Assembly (NCBI GenBank): GCA_963978905.1
Contig: OZ022257.1
Span: 27,977,274 to 28,041,273, forward strand
Reading direction: 5' to 3'
Length of the DNA: 64,000 bases
DNA from: Trichostrongylus colubriformis
Taxonomy: Eukaryota; Nematoda; Chromadorea; Rhabditida; Trichostrongylidae
Position numbers and translations under genes: made by a program. This document shows, piece by piece, positions 1 to 12,714 of this stretch (position 1 is its first letter; each line of letters starts with the position of its first letter). The notes under the pieces were generated by a model. It saw nothing but the letters and a program-made list of their open reading frames with translations. It was not told where the DNA came from and searched no databases.

Positions 1-3000
1 TATTCCGAGTTGAAGCCCACTCCATCAAGTTGTTGATGAACTGTGATGAAGCATCATGAAATTTAACTTACTTTCATATTTATATTATTATAGCTGCTAT
101 ATGCCTTGATATCGTCTGCTTGTGGAAACTCACTCATACGAAGAGATCGGGATAAGAACTAGCTACTCTAACACGCATCGCTCTGTTTGATAAGTAGTGG
201 CGAATACAGTTAAATAGCGCTCCTGTGACCCCCAAATGGTCCAGTTTAGCAAGAAGCTTTTAGCTTAAATCCAGTAAATAGCATTTACACTGTATCTCTT
301 GTTCAACGTCATACTCCAGTCGAAAAAAGTATCCGTATGTTGAGTAGAGGCCTCCACAATCAAAAAAGTGCTGCTCAATTAGAATTGCATGATTTTCGGA
401 AAATCACTCCTGAGCTGACTGGAAAACGGATAATTCCCAGAGAATGCCAGATTTGTTTTTGAAACTCATTGGAGGCCTTTTTCAAATGTCACAGGTTGCT
501 AGAGATTTCAGAATGAATGCTCAACTACTACGTTATTGTATAACAATTTGTTCAAAACGGTTCTTACTTAAGTCAGAACTGCTTGATAAAAGCCCTTCGC
601 CGTCAGCATATCCCACAACACATGATATGAGGGCATCAGATCATTGGAAGTAGTGAGGCTCCTTGCGTATCACACCTTTATGTTTCGTACTTTTCTTGCT
701 TACCCTCACCTTACTTCACACAACAGTTCGACGGCCGCCTCTTCTGCGGTGGAGTAAATTTTTTTTCCCAGGCTTCTTACCTTTTTCTGTTCTTCAGAGT
801 CCACTAAGTACCTACCGCCGTACAGGCAGTGTGAGCGACTGTGCTTCACTGTTATTAATATATCATCATAAAAGTGATGAAAATATCTATGTTAATCAGG
901 AAAAGGGTCTCTTGTAGCGTGCACGATCTTTCGTCTTTTGAATGCTCTGTCGTTTTATTTCAATTCATACTTCTGAGCTAGGGACTGCTGAAGGATTTAT
1001 TAGTCGTTTGTTGTATCTCTTCCATCACAGTGTGGGTCCCAATGAAAACCTTGTTTTGCAGTATACACGGCGCTTTTACTGCACATTAGATTAGTAGATG
1101 TTGAAAATAGATCAAGATCTAACCATCAAGAGCTGCTTGGAACTCCGACACAGAGCAGATGTGACAACATGTATTGTAGTCAGCTTGCTCAAGTGCGTAG
1201 TCTCCAATGTGAAGCACTTCAATAGATGTGTCTTATCAAGCAGCTCTTGCAGTAGTTGAAACTTCTAATGTGAGCAACTTTTTTCACACTTTACTAAGAT
1301 TCATTCCTTCCACAACTAGCTTGCAAATTCTAGCTGTTTTAGGAACCACTAAAATGGAAGATACGAACGCTCTCTGAAGATCTTCGCGAGTCGGAACTAA
1401 AAATTTCCGAACTTACTGGTCTCATAGCAAGCCTCACCAATGATGCCCATAACAGTCAACGTGACATCAGCGATATTCTTTAAAGCATTCATTATAACTT
1501 GCAACATAAACCATCCCACAGAATTAATCTTTTACTGTCTGGTGAGCAACAACTATGAAATTAGTGCAGGTTTGTCATGTCATATGTGTATCTAATATCT
1601 GATCTCGTTTTCATAAACGTATCTACTTCACTTTCTGTCACTTCAGTTTCCAGCCGTTCAGATGTCAAATAGTGGAGCCATTGTTGAGTGTCAGATCACT
1701 ATTCCAGTGACTGACCTAGTCTGCACCGCGCTGTTCCTCTGGCTGCTCTTACATCTTCAAACCTTTCTTGTGTGCTGACACCTGGTACGGCATCATCATA
1801 CTGCAGAATGACCACGAGTGTATTAACTGTAAGCCGGCGTTTGCATAAGAAAGGGGGTATGCTGGGACACACGAATTTTAGCCTCGGCCTAAGGTCAGCT
1901 CCTCGCCCACGGCGACGCTTCGCGAATTGTGCGAGCTTTTTTAGAGGAAGAGCTTTGACAGCGTGATTTCATCTGTTTTTACCTGGTTGCAATCCCGCGC
2001 GCTTAGACGTGGCCACCGTGTGACCAGTGGCCTCACTGACCGTATGTCCCAACCATCATCCCCTAGGAAAGAGCGCTTCCCACGACCTAAGATTGATACT
2101 TATATTGATACTACTGCATTTAGCTGCTTATCCCCTAAATGATTTTTTCTATTGATTCCCTTTTTAATGCGGTCTATTGCGGACCGACACATATTGTGTA
2201 CATACATATAGACATACCGACAAACAGAAATACAAAGTTACTGGCTCATTTAATAAATAAATTCTTATGCCGATATAACTTATTGGTTATCACTAGCGTC
2301 GTCATACTCCATATTTTTTCGAGTTGTTAGGTGGTGTGTGAAAAAGTATTCGCTAACCCTGTTGCCTTTACTCTTTTTGTATTTTCCATATTATACCAGG
2401 TACCGAAGGTGATTCCTCGGAACAGAAGTGACGAAGTGGCTGATGAAGTCGACATTTATGCAGAAGAGACCGATTTAACAAATAGCGTTAGGAAGTTTCG
2501 AGACAAACAACATTCGATCACCTACCATTGAGAAAATTCTGTAAAGTTTCTTCGCAGTTCACGCATCGACAGCACTACTGAAGAATTCGAATGGCTCGTT
2601 TTTTATAAAAAATGTGTCTCTGGAGAGGTGTGAAATTTCGAAAAAAGGTTCCGCAGAAATTCCACTTTCAGATTGAAATTAAGTTAAACATTTCATGAAT
2701 GGGATCAAAATGATTGCAAAATCATGTACTTGTTGAATATTCTGACGTTCCTTGTTTTAAAGTGCTCAGACCAGAACTTTCAGCTGAAGTGGAGAATTTA
2801 CGGTGCCGTCATGCCCACAGGTACTTTCTTATGCCTTGGAGAGTCGACTTCCCATTTTACTGACAATGGAGATGATACGGCAGAGAAAAATGAACTTTTC
2901 TCACATATACAGATCCTTCTTGGAAAGCTCTAGCCATTCTTCTGCTTTTTAAAGAAATCGGGCTTTTTTGCTAAAATTGTGGAAAAAGGACGGTGCGCGT

Positions 3001-3173
3001 TACACTTTTCCGCCGCTATCGGTCGATTCAGCAGAAATTAGGAGCGGTATTGTATGAAGGATCAGCTACTAGAATCATATCTAATACCCATCCCTCCATC
3101 AAAGTAGTAACGTGAAAGTTTTGCAAATGATACAATAGTTGTTGCTGGCTTTGTTAAAAGGGCAGAACGCAAA
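1..3173. other. Left flank without a recognisable gene
   Basis: No reading frame here is long or looks like a known family. The small open frames are 60-85 codons and have no conserved motif I recognise. The sequence is moderately AT-rich with scattered TTTCAG-like strings, as in introns or intergenic DNA of nematodes. I see no RNA gene and no clear repeat boundary before the mariner target site at 3174. Confidence 0.5.
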
Positions 3174-3175
3174 TA

Positions 3176-4426
3176 TTAGGTTGTCTCGAAAGTCTTGTAG
3201 GACTTTTTCGATCATCACTTTTTCTTATTTCTTCTTCCAACAAATAACAACCAGGCAACAACGTATTCGCCATTGTTATCGACAGCACTCTGCCCCCTCA
3301 TAGGTAAATTGTTGATTCCCTTCTCCCAGAACTCTGGGTTCTGAGAGTCGAAGAAGTCAGCGATCGTTGCAAGCATGTCATAGTCTGCGAATTTTCTCCT
3401 GGCCAGGAAGGATTCGAGGGGATGGGCAAGGTGATAGTCAGAAGGGGCAATGTCTGGAGAGTATGGCGGGTGGGGCAGGACATCTCAGCTGGGCTCCTGT
3501 AGCTTGGCCTGGGTACACTTCGCGACGCTTGGGTGGGCGTTGTCATGGAGGAGGGTGACCACGGACCTTCTCAGGCGCTTTTCTCGAATAGCGACGGCTA
3601 TTTGCTGAAGCTGGTGGGTGTATACGGAAGCCGGTACTGTCTCGCCTTGTGCCAGCACCTCTTGGAAAAGCAATCCTTCCGCGTCCAGAAGCAGCAGAGT
3701 AGAATCTTCCTCGGATGGAGGTCGGACATGGGCTGCGTTGGCTGCTCGGAGTCGCGTAGCAGACAAAAGGCGCGGGGTGCGTTGGTATCGTACATGTCCC
3801 AGCTTTCATCGCCCGTAGCCACATAGACGAGAAAGTCGTTGCGTTGCGGGCGGAGCAGCAGCGATTGACAGATGCTCATACGGGCACTTTCGTGAGCATC
3901 CGTCAGGGCATGAGGTCCATCGCGACAGCACCTTCCGATAACCGAGCTCGTGGAGGCGACAATTTACGGTTACGGGTGCTTGTCCTTTCCTCTCCGCCAG
4001 CTTGCGCATGTTGGTTTCAGGATCGGCGCAAACGGTGAAGAGCAGCTTCTCGTCGTCGGATGCTTGTGGGCGTCCCGTGCCTGGCTTGCCTTCCATGTCA
4101 ATCTCGCCGTTGCTGAAGCTGATGAGCGAGCGACGCACGGTCTCGTAACTCACACATCCCTTGCTCAATGCAGCGTTGATGGAGTCGCAAGCTTCCGTCG
4201 CTCTGATGCCCCAAGACCACTCATAGTAGATGACACCGCGTGTTGGGTGGGTATCGACTACGGGCACTGTAGCTCTCTCCACGGGATTTGGTGGGTCAAT
4301 ATATATTTTACTAGAAAGCTTAGAGAACGTTCTACCATATTCCTGAGCCGCCTAGACCTGCCTCGAAGTGAACAAGAGTTATTGCTTTTTTTGGAAAAAT
4401 CCTACAAGACTTTTGGGACAACCTAA
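3176..4426 (-). mobile_element. mariner-type DNA transposon, inactivated
   Basis: A 1251 bp element bounded by TA at 3174-3175 and TA at 4427-4428. It begins TTAGGTTGTCTCGAAAGTCT and ends with its imperfect inverse, finishing GGGACAACCTAA, so the inverted ends are roughly 30 bp. Length, TA target duplication and TTAGGTTGTC ends are those of the mariner branch of Tc1/mariner. The transposase lies on the minus strand and is frameshifted, so the copy is probably dead. Confidence 0.93.
3300..4282 (-). pseudogene. mariner transposase, frameshifted
   Basis: Minus-strand pieces in three or more frames together give a mariner transposase, the DDD cut-and-paste enzyme that excises and inserts its own element. 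The first piece (4282-3806) carries the N-terminal helix-turn-helix region, with the EGKPGTGRP linker typical of the family. The next piece (3879-3598) has the first catalytic aspartate in ATGDESW. Another (3766-3485) has the second in LLHDNAHP. Around 3440 a further frame reads HPPYSPDIAPSDYH, which holds the third. All three catalytic residues survive, but no single frame joins them, so I call it a pseudogene. The identity is firm; the exact number of frameshifts is not. Confidence 0.92.
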
Positions 4427-4559
4427 TACTCTAATCAGTTTGAATGACTCCTATCTTTTGCCCTTTAATATTGTTTAACGCGAGCAGTGATTTAATCCTT
4501 TTGTGACTCTTTTTTAGCAAGTGGTAAAACACTCATTTATGATGCTCACCTTGGTGGCA

Positions 4560-5345
4560 TCGATTCTATATTTGTTGCGGAGAAAGGGGTAATGATTTGC
4601 CCAAAGTATACCATTTCAATTCGAGTCTAGAGATTCCTGTGGCAATCTTGCATTTAGTGTTTTTATGAAGGATTCCCAACAAGTTATTGTCATCGATAAT
4701 GTTTAGATCGCCAGTTATTACATGACTATAGCGGATATTCACGTATTATATTTGATATCTTTTACATTAATACCATTGCAGTTACCCTTAATTATTTCTT
4801 CCATCCTAGCAGCATCCAAAGTCGTTAGTATACTATTGTAGTCAACCTTCACATCTTGGATTCTTATGAAAATGTGAGAGCGCTAATGCACATAAAATCA
4901 AAAACCTTGTTTTGTTGCTCATCTCAGATAGAAGAAGTTCATTACGAAGCTTTGATAAATTTGTTGATTTTCACCTTGCTTAATGTTTCAATCAGTCTGT
5001 AGCACTTCATTAGATTGAGAGTCCCGTCCAAGTTGGTTATTTCGTCCACCACTTGCCCGAAAGTATTTTCATGCCACTTTCTTTTGACCGTTGAACCTCT
5101 GCTTAACCTATCCTTGACAAATCTCAAAGAAGGTTGTTTCGGTATATGATAGGGTTATCCACATTAGTAATATTACCGTATCCTTCAACACCATGCTTTA
5201 ATCCAGACGGGTATGGTGTCATCAAAATTTCATCCTAATAACTCTTTCTCCAGTACCAATATTTTCTATTGTTGCTACTGATGGAATTCAAAACGGAAAC
5301 AATTATTCCCTTCCTACAAGTGTGGAAGTGCTCAGAGTGGCAGTA
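4560..5345 (-). pseudogene. Old Penelope-like retroelement relic (GIY-YIG side)
   Basis: Minus-strand translation in shifting frames gives two motifs that also occur, in the same order, in the better preserved Penelope-like element at 28-33 kb. One is TPYPSGLKHGVEGYGNI near 5150-5230, matching PYGLNDNIRRYGNI there. The other is SHVITGDLNIIDDNN near 4680-4730, matching GHVVTGNLLIIEDN. A stretch at about 5235-5330 (GIIVSVLN) resembles the end of the GIY-YIG domain. Frames are interrupted by stops and shifts and no reverse transcriptase part is seen; the mariner at 3176-4426 lies just downstream. Base composition is like the surrounding DNA, so this copy looks old. Confidence 0.7.
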
Positions 5346-6691
5346 GTTCTTGCGAGGATATATTTCACCAGTGTTCCTAAAAAACAGTTCGGTCAGTTCT
5401 ATGAGAGACGATACTTGCTTCCTGAAGGAAACTTGGAAGGGGTCGACGTAGGGCCTTGGATCAAATGTGGCTTCCGCGGAAAAAATGGATGCCATTTTTC
5501 TGATTTTTCTGATTGTGCCCGGAGGTGACTGATGGTGACGAAAGATATCGGTGCGTGGGTCGGAACGGTTTCTGCCGGCACTGTTCACGCAATGTTTATG
5601 TGCCAATAGATGCAGCAACAATAGGAGACAATGATTGTACTGCAACATTGTAGCAGAAACAGTGCTGCACTTTCTCATTCACGACGATAGGGCCACCATC
5701 GCGCGCTATGTAACATGCCGAACTCCAAGGCTCACATCACGGGAAGTATAAGGATAGTGAAGGAGGAACCATCTGACGCCAACGGGCAATATGTTCAAAA
5801 ATCGTCGATGGGAGAGGAGCAAAATAAGTGCAACTAACATATGAGGTCCGCAGTGGCCACGCGACTGTGGTGCTTGATCGGCCACCATGAACGTGTATAA
5901 TAGGAAACAAAGGTATATAACACCATTGACAAGGTGGTGATCTCTCTACGTGTGCTGTTCCGGAATAGTGCAGTAAGAATCAATATCGCCTTCTTGCTCG
6001 GCCGTCCGGATTTACTTGGAAGGAGGTTGTCAATACTGACCTTTTTGTCTGTTGTTGGCTAATAAAGCTAGTAATCGTTCTTCGATTGAAAAGCAGTAAA
6101 TCCAGCAATTTTGGCAATAAAGATCCACGTGACAGGAGTGTAGTTTGAAGCACCCGACACAGCGACTCAGAGACAGTGATAGGGGTAATGGAAATAGTGA
6201 GGAGTTAGCTAGGAACTGCTAGCCACACTTAGTCAAAAACTAGTAATGGAAATAGTGAGGAGTTAGCTAGGAACTGCTAGCCACACTTAGTCAAAAACTA
6301 AAGTCCGAGGTCTACATGTAGCGAAATCCCCCGCGAAAAAACATCCCTGAGCTGTGGCGGAAGCGCCGTCTTTAGCTATAGCCGTCGATCTTATCCCGGC
6401 CTGGCTCCTAGAGTTGACTTTGCCGAAAAATGACTGAGGCGAGGAATAATGAACATGATAGCAGAAGGATAATTATCGTATCGTATAGAAGCCGTATTGC
6501 TCGAAATGATGTGGTGCTTGACGTGTCAGCATTTGCGGTGGAAGCGTCCACCGACCAGTGCTAAAGTCGGAATGAATGATGCATGCAAATACCCCTACCG
6601 CTTTCGATAATCTTTATATATTATACGATATAGGAAGCAACGGGATATTTTGAGTGCTAAATTACGTGGAATTGTAAGTGATAGATTTAGT
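5346..6691. other. Non-coding stretch with one short tandem duplication
   Basis: No supported gene. The minus-strand open frame at 5235-5678 ends in the Penelope-like relic, and its upstream part is not recognisable. The only structure I find is the 58 bp duplication at 6185-6300. Confidence 0.45.
6185..6300. repeat. 58 bp unit, two perfect tandem copies
   Basis: Copies at 6185-6242 and 6243-6300 start GTAATGGAAATAGTGAGG and end GTCAAAAACTA, with no mismatch seen. A perfect short duplication implies a recent event such as replication slippage, or an assembly artefact. Confidence 0.95.
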
Positions 6692-8222
6692 GCTCTGCAT
6701 AAATACAGCCACCTATGAATTGTCAAAAATCTGTTTGCAGAGTGATTTAAAAAATTCTGTAAGTAAAAGGTGTAGCCAATGTGAACGCGCATTCGCGCAT
6801 CAATATCAAATTGTAGCTGGAAAACGCAGAAAAATTTTCTCCCTATCTGTTTTGGCGATGTGGCTTTTCCTAATCTGCAAAATGATCTAGCCACTTAACA
6901 GACTGAAGTATCGAACAAAGCGAAAACAACAAAAAGGAAAATGCTCCTATAACAAGCATCTGGACCTCCTTTATTTTGAAATTCCCAAGATTTTGACTAT
7001 CTAGGCCCAAATCAATTTTTTTCAGAATATATTTAGTCCACTTGGTGCCATGCTTCTATAAGGGCTGGTTCAAACCCCTAAGTCTTTCAAAATTGCTTCT
7101 CTTCACGTAACTGCATTTCAGCATAAACGCCAACGAGTTGTTCATCTAATAAAGGGCGGGCCACTCGTCGTCCAGGTCAGGAGGTCCATTCGGTGACGGC
7201 TTCGCGATGATGGAGTGCTCCAGTTGACAGAAAATGGCCCACAACTTGCACGAAAACAAGGTTTTGGTATAGATTTCAACACGCACGACGAGAGAAGGGT
7301 ACAAAGCATAAAGATCCTGTGCTTGGATGGCTTATCCTTCCGAGAACGCAACGAAAATTCCAAAGATTACTGGGCCCCACGCCATGTCACCTCCTCCTTT
7401 GAAGATCTTTTTGAAAACCGAAGTCCGTTTCACATGCTATGGTGCCGTTGGTCGCCTGATCAGTAATATCTGAGGTTTTTCTTATACGCAAGGACAGCAT
7501 GGCATGGAGAAAAACAGTAAGGAAAAGGTGTACAAACTTCTGAAAGTATCAAGCACCTCAATCCGATCTGCTCTCATCCATCTCTTTGCGTAGACGACCC
7601 TGGTTTCGCAATATTCTGGAGTTCTGAACAAAGTCTTCCTCATTTCTCGCCTAGAACTGAATTTGCACTTCTTCATTTCCCTATAAGCAGCCTTTGTTGA
7701 CGAAGATCTTGCTCTCGAGGATGACCGAGGAAAAGTTAACTCATCTCTTAAAGTACTGCGCTTGTCTCTATCTGAAGGCGTAGCAGTACCTTCAGTACTC
7801 CCTCTGATTTCATTGCAAAATCCTAGTTGAAATTGTCGAGGCGTGTGCAAAACCGTCTCCGTTTTCGCTCGATCTGACATTTGGACGCCTGCAAGCCTTA
7901 TTTTGAGGAATTAATCTTTCTTTGAGTCAGATAGCAGTTTTCTTCTTGTCATTACCTGAATATGATGAGCTTACACAACAATGCAACTTCGGCAAGTGAA
8001 GGCAAAAGCGACGAGAAAATCCGAAGTGGCTGTATCATTTTACAGAATAGGAGAAGCAACATTTTCAAAACAAATGAGGAGGAAATCCCCTATGTTTTCC
8101 AACTACAACTTGATATTGATGCGCGAATGCGCCTTCACAAAGGCTACTTTTTTACTTAGAGACTTTTTTGAATCACTTTGCAAACAGAGCTTCATAGGTG
8201 GCTGTATCATTATGCAGAGCAT
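6692..8222. mobile_element. Candidate element with ~200 bp inverted ends
   Basis: The segment 6692-6895 recurs in inverse orientation at about 8027-8222. The outer edges match (GTGCTCTGCATAAATACAGCC-like on the left, GGCTGTATCATTATGCAGAGC on the right). So do the inner parts (GATGCGCGAATGCGCC-like block, and AAGTGGCTAGATCATTTTGC-like block). The copies have many substitutions and small indels. About 1.1 kb between them has only degenerate open frames (for example minus 7880-7482, serine/arginine-rich). I see no transposase motif and no target duplication, so this may be an old DNA transposon or two independent repeat copies in opposite orientation. Confidence 0.5.
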
Positions 8223-9799
8223 TGTATTTGTAAAGATATCGAATGGGCTGACGCTGTACAGCGCTTTTCATAAAGCGAAAGTGTGTGATATGGACATTTT
8301 CAATAATGGTTAGTTTGTGTCGACCGCGTTCCCATTACATTATTATGTGCAATTCACGCAGTACTGTGCGATCGCCCGTGTCCCTCGTAATTCGACACTA
8401 TAATGAGCCAGTACTAAGCGCTAGGTCAATAACAATGTTCACGGAACTGTACCAATATTCGGGATTTTGAGTAGTGTATCGGTCGAAACATCAGTACTGT
8501 TTCGTAGTGCGAACCAGTTCACTCAGTGAGCATTTATTCTTAGTCAGTGATCATTATTTTCGAAATTTGCGGATTTGCAGAATTGCAAATTGTGGGGAAA
8601 CGACAAAGGTACGTATCGATTGAAAGAATTGTGGAACTTGCGGAAAAGTGTTAGATGCGTACTTATTTCCATGCTACGAAGATATGAGAGAACTAGAGAA
8701 ACTAAGAAGCGGGAAGTGTGTCATCATCGCAAATTCAACGAGTTCCGCATTCTCCCAATCGATGACTATCTAATCCTTTTCCACAGATTTCGCCATTCCG
8801 CAGTTCCACAGATTCGAAGACCATGAACGCCGTCTCACTGGTGTTGGACAAGTCAGTCGCGTACTGTTACATATCAGACCTACCAGTTTTAGGGAGACAA
8901 CGTTATTTAGCGGTCGATATCCTCCGTCACAGCTGATGTGCGAACAGGAGCAGGAGTTATCGATGCTTTTGTAAACATGCACCACTATTTAGAATTTCGG
9001 AAGTTCCGGCGGTCAATACGTTTTGCTGCTTCTGGTATCGCATTAAAGAATAATTCGCTTGCTTCGCTATTAGAAATCGTTTTGATGATTAAATGTGCAC
9101 CGCGCTGTAGTCGAAATAGACAATTACCTTCTCGCAGCAGGTAGACCCTTGGGTAGTTCCAGGCCGCACAAATTTTGCGGTATCACGGTGCATCCCCTCT
9201 ACGATAGGCTCGTTCGACCTTAACCGAGCAGCATTCACAGAACGGAGTTACGCCCGACGTTGGATGTACCGAATTCCAGCGTAGCGTTCACGTGACAGGA
9301 ATCTTGCGAACCATCATAAGGAGTTGAGATAAGACAGAAATTCTAATCATGAAGACAACGTTAGCAGGTCGAAACAGGTGATATCGTTGGAATACTAGTG
9401 ATACCATCAAGCAGAGTCTCGGTTCTAGGCTGTAGTACTCGTTCGAGGACTGTAGTTAGGAAACCTCGTTTTCGGCGTTCCTTGAGCTTATCGTTTGTTT
9501 TTCTTCTTTTATTTGAAAATTAAGACCTTACTTTTAGCCATATGTGCGACTACTCCAACAATTTATCGCAAGGTGTGCGTTTAGGATAGGTCGCGGTATC
9601 AAAAGGCAGATGGCTTGAGGTTAGACGGTAGAGACATCGCTGCGATATATGATACTTCAACTATGTAGGCCTTATTGTGGGGGTCAGCGGTGTCCAGGAT
9701 TTTCACATTCACTTGTACCCTTATCAGGTTTTAAAATCGTCATCAGATAGAATCGCTCCTCTTGTCCTCATACCAATCAGTACAACATCTATGTGAACA
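8223..9799. other. No gene recognised
   Basis: Short open frames only (up to about 84 codons). None has a motif, a plausible start context and clean splice joins together. No repeat boundary was found. Confidence 0.4.
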
Positions 9800-10290
9800 T
9801 TCCACTTCCAGCTGGAAGGAACGGATTTGGTGACATCTCCTAACGCTTCCTTCCAAAGTTATCAATTTGAGTCACACATCACTGATATCTGTTCCATCCC
9901 GTAAAACAGCTGTGAGTGCAAACGCTTTTCCAGCTGAATCAACGCGAAATGTGAGCTGGACTTGGCGACACCTGCCTTCCTTCGCTTCTTATCAAATCTT
10001 ATCTACCGTTATCGATTTGTATCACTCACCGGTAATGTCTCCGTCCCACTAAGCAATACATCTCTGACTGTCAACTTCCCGGGGTCAACGCGGAAGGTGG
10101 AACGGCTGCTGTGACCCTCGCCTCTGAAGGCTTCTTATTGAATCTTATTACCCCTTTGGAATTTGGGTTACTCACCGCTAGTGTGCTCCTCGTCCCAGCC
10201 CCTACATCACTTGAGAAATTCAGGGTTCCGTCATCACTGACGCGAGATATGTTTTTCGTGACACAGAGTGATGGACACACTGTGACATAT
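9800..10290 (-). repeat. Degenerate ~140 bp tandem array, copy 1
   Basis: About three diverged units, each including a GCGAAA/GCGGAAGG-like start, a CTTCTTATCAAATCTTAT block and a TCACTCACCG block. A related array lies at 20990-21440 with a period of 137 bp between its two clearest units. Minus-strand translation gives repeated beta-strand-like text (STLAVSNPNSKGVIRFN, then PPSALTPGS), vaguely reminiscent of MSP-type domains. It is interrupted by stops, so a decayed coding repeat is possible but unproven. Confidence 0.45.
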
Positions 10291-10312
10291 TAAGCTAGAC
10301 ATGCCAATAATA

Positions 10313-11519
10313 TTGGGTTGGGGAATAAGTCCTTGCGGTTTTTTTCAACCTCGTTTTTCACATTGTTTCCTTTATCTTTCGACAAAGCTTATACATGTTT
10401 TCGATAGAGCTTTTTTTGCTCTACAAAACCATACTATCTGTTTTTCGATTCCTTCGACTACCTAATATTTATGAGGTTTGGAAATGAAGTAAGCTGAAGG
10501 CAAAAAATTGGCACTTGCGCACCTCATTTTTCTCGTCTGCCATTGAGACCAAAAAATGATTGTGCATATGTTTTGATAGAGCTTTTTCAGCTCTACAGAA
10601 TGGTACTACTTATTATTCAAATCGCTCAATTTTTTGCTGTTTTTAAGATTCAGAAATGCAGTACTCGCAAAAGTGTGCACTTTGGTTATCTTCTCTTCCT
10701 CGCCTACCATTGAGATTTGAGAAGGTGTGCATATGTGCATTCGATAGAGCTTTCTTTGCTCTACAAAATGATACCACTCTTCTTTTGTATCCTCTCATAT
10801 TTTAGCATGTAGGGATAAGCTTCTACCTGTTTTTCAATTCAAAATTGCATAATGAATATGATTTTTTTTGGCAGAGTGTTTTGTATCATTCGATAGAGCT
10901 CTTTTCGCTCTACAAGATACTGTTTACGGTTTTTGTTCAAATAATTTTTTGACAGTTTTTAGATCATTTAAAAGTCGACGAAATCGAGCATTTTTGACAC
11001 CATGTGACGAAAATGCTCGATTTCGTCGACTTTTAAATGATCTAAAAACTGTCAAAAAATTATTTGAACAAAAACCGTAAACAGTATCTTGTAGAGCGAA
11101 AAGAGCTCTATCGAATGATACAAAACACTCTGCCAAAAAAAATCATATTCATTATGCAATTTTGAATTGAAAAACAGGTGGAAGCTTATCCCTACATGCT
11201 AAAATATGAGAGGATACAAAAGAAGAGTGGTATCATTTTGTAGAGCAAAGAAAGCTCTATCGAATGCACTTATGCACACCTTCTCAAATCTCAATGGTAG
11301 GCGAGGAAGAGAAGATAACCAAAGTGCACACTTTTGCGAGTACTGCATTTCTGAATCTTAAAAACAGCAAAAAATTGAGCGATTTGAATAATAAGTAGTA
11401 CCATTCTGTAGAGCAAAAAAAGCTCTATCGAAAACATGTATAAGCTTTGTCGAAAGATAAAGGAAACAATGTGAAAAACGAGGTTGAAAAAAACCGCAAG
11501 GACTTATTCCCCAACCCAA
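10313..11519. mobile_element. Long hairpin (foldback) element, copy A
   Basis: A nearly perfect 1.2 kb palindrome flanked by TA (10311-10312 and 11520-11521). Its ends are TTGGGTTGGGGAATAAGTCC and the exact inverse, which fits a non-autonomous Tc1/mariner derivative. Each ~600 bp arm carries four small hairpin motifs of the form TCGATAGAGC, a short spacer, then GCTCTAC, starting near 10401, 10573, 10741 and 10890. They are mirrored in the other arm. The centre is AAAAGTCGACGAAATCGAGC and its inverse around a ~20 bp loop. There is no coding capacity: mirrored 70-codon frames are just the palindrome read twice. Arms are almost identical, so this copy is recent or kept alike by gene conversion. 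Confidence 0.93.
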
Positions 11520-11521
11520 TA

Positions 11522-12714
11522 TATCGTGAGACCATCACCAATAGCTCATAAGAAGACATGAAGGCAATGCAACTGTGATCTCAGCATAAACGTTCTGTTA
11601 TAAGATGCTAGACCTTAAGTACCCTAAAGTTTCACGAATGTGCCGCATGTAATGAATAAGATGACTGAAATATGGAAAAAAGACATGTTGGTGCCTGATA
11701 ATGCCGGTAAAGTTCATCAGACTATGCTTAGTCAGTTTCATTATCGTACTGATACCGATGTGAAGAGGTGCAATATACTTCAATGACTTCGACGAAATCG
11801 ACAGTCGCGAGCGAGGAGGTATGAAGGCGCCCTTACTCGCATTTGTTGCCATTTTTAGGTGTACATGTTTTTATACTTCTCGAGTTAACTATCACCGCTA
11901 TTAGTAGTAGTGAAATTGTATGTTACAACACCCAATCGCCATGGAAAGTGAAAACCCGAACAAGCTGGTACTGCCCAAAGTGACCGCTGACGGGATGGGG
12001 CGTCCGTGAGTTTGCATGCTAGAAAACATCGTAAGGAGCAGAGGCAACGACCATGTGGTCGAGGACGCAGAGTGAGAAGCAATCAACACTGGGCGCAAAA
12101 ATTTAAACTACGCTCAGGACGCTTACGGCTGTTTGATTGACGATTCGGGAAATGTGCCGGGAACATAAACGAGTTTCTCTTCATCATTTTCAGTTTTTCG
12201 ATTTCTGACTTGGACTAAAGGAAACTTCTCTGTCCTTTTCATGTTTCTATTCATTTACTGTATCTAGTAGGATGATTTTGAAAGGAATTTAAACCTTGGA
12301 ATTTCCGTGAACGTTTCCACTAATCACGGTGATTTTCTCACTGCTTCCTTCGTTTGCGCTCGCCCCTGTCTGCCATTGTTTCATAGTTCGTTAACTTCAA
12401 CAAATTTTTCTGTCCTTTTCATGGTAACAAGTGACGTTGTGGTTGATGACGCAAAGGCATGTCAAAATTAAGAAGACATACTGACTGGCTTTCTGGGAAC
12501 ATAACCTCTTATTGATATCAACCATGTGATTTAGCCCCTATTTGATGGAGGAGTGAACTGAGGCTCAAGGTGTTTCACACACAAACACACTACCAGACCC
12601 TTGGTGCACCATGGTTTATCCCTAGTTATCAGGCTGAGTCGATATGACTCGGGCCAATGGTAGTGATGACTTCTACAGATCATAACTCAGCAACGAGTTA
12701 ACGAAAATGGATGC
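11522..12714. other. No gene recognised
   Basis: Contains a minus-strand open frame at 11852-11598 (84 codons, basic and serine-rich at its start) and others at 11885-12098. None has a recognisable motif. Could include an exon of an unknown gene; not supportable from sequence alone. Confidence 0.35.

Noticed and set aside
3485..4426. Several 90-158-codon plus-strand ORFs
   Set aside because: Antisense shadows of the mariner transposase.
10868..11136. Two almost identical 70-codon ORFs on opposite strands
   Set aside because: They are the same palindrome read from both strands in hairpin copy A; no independent coding evidence.
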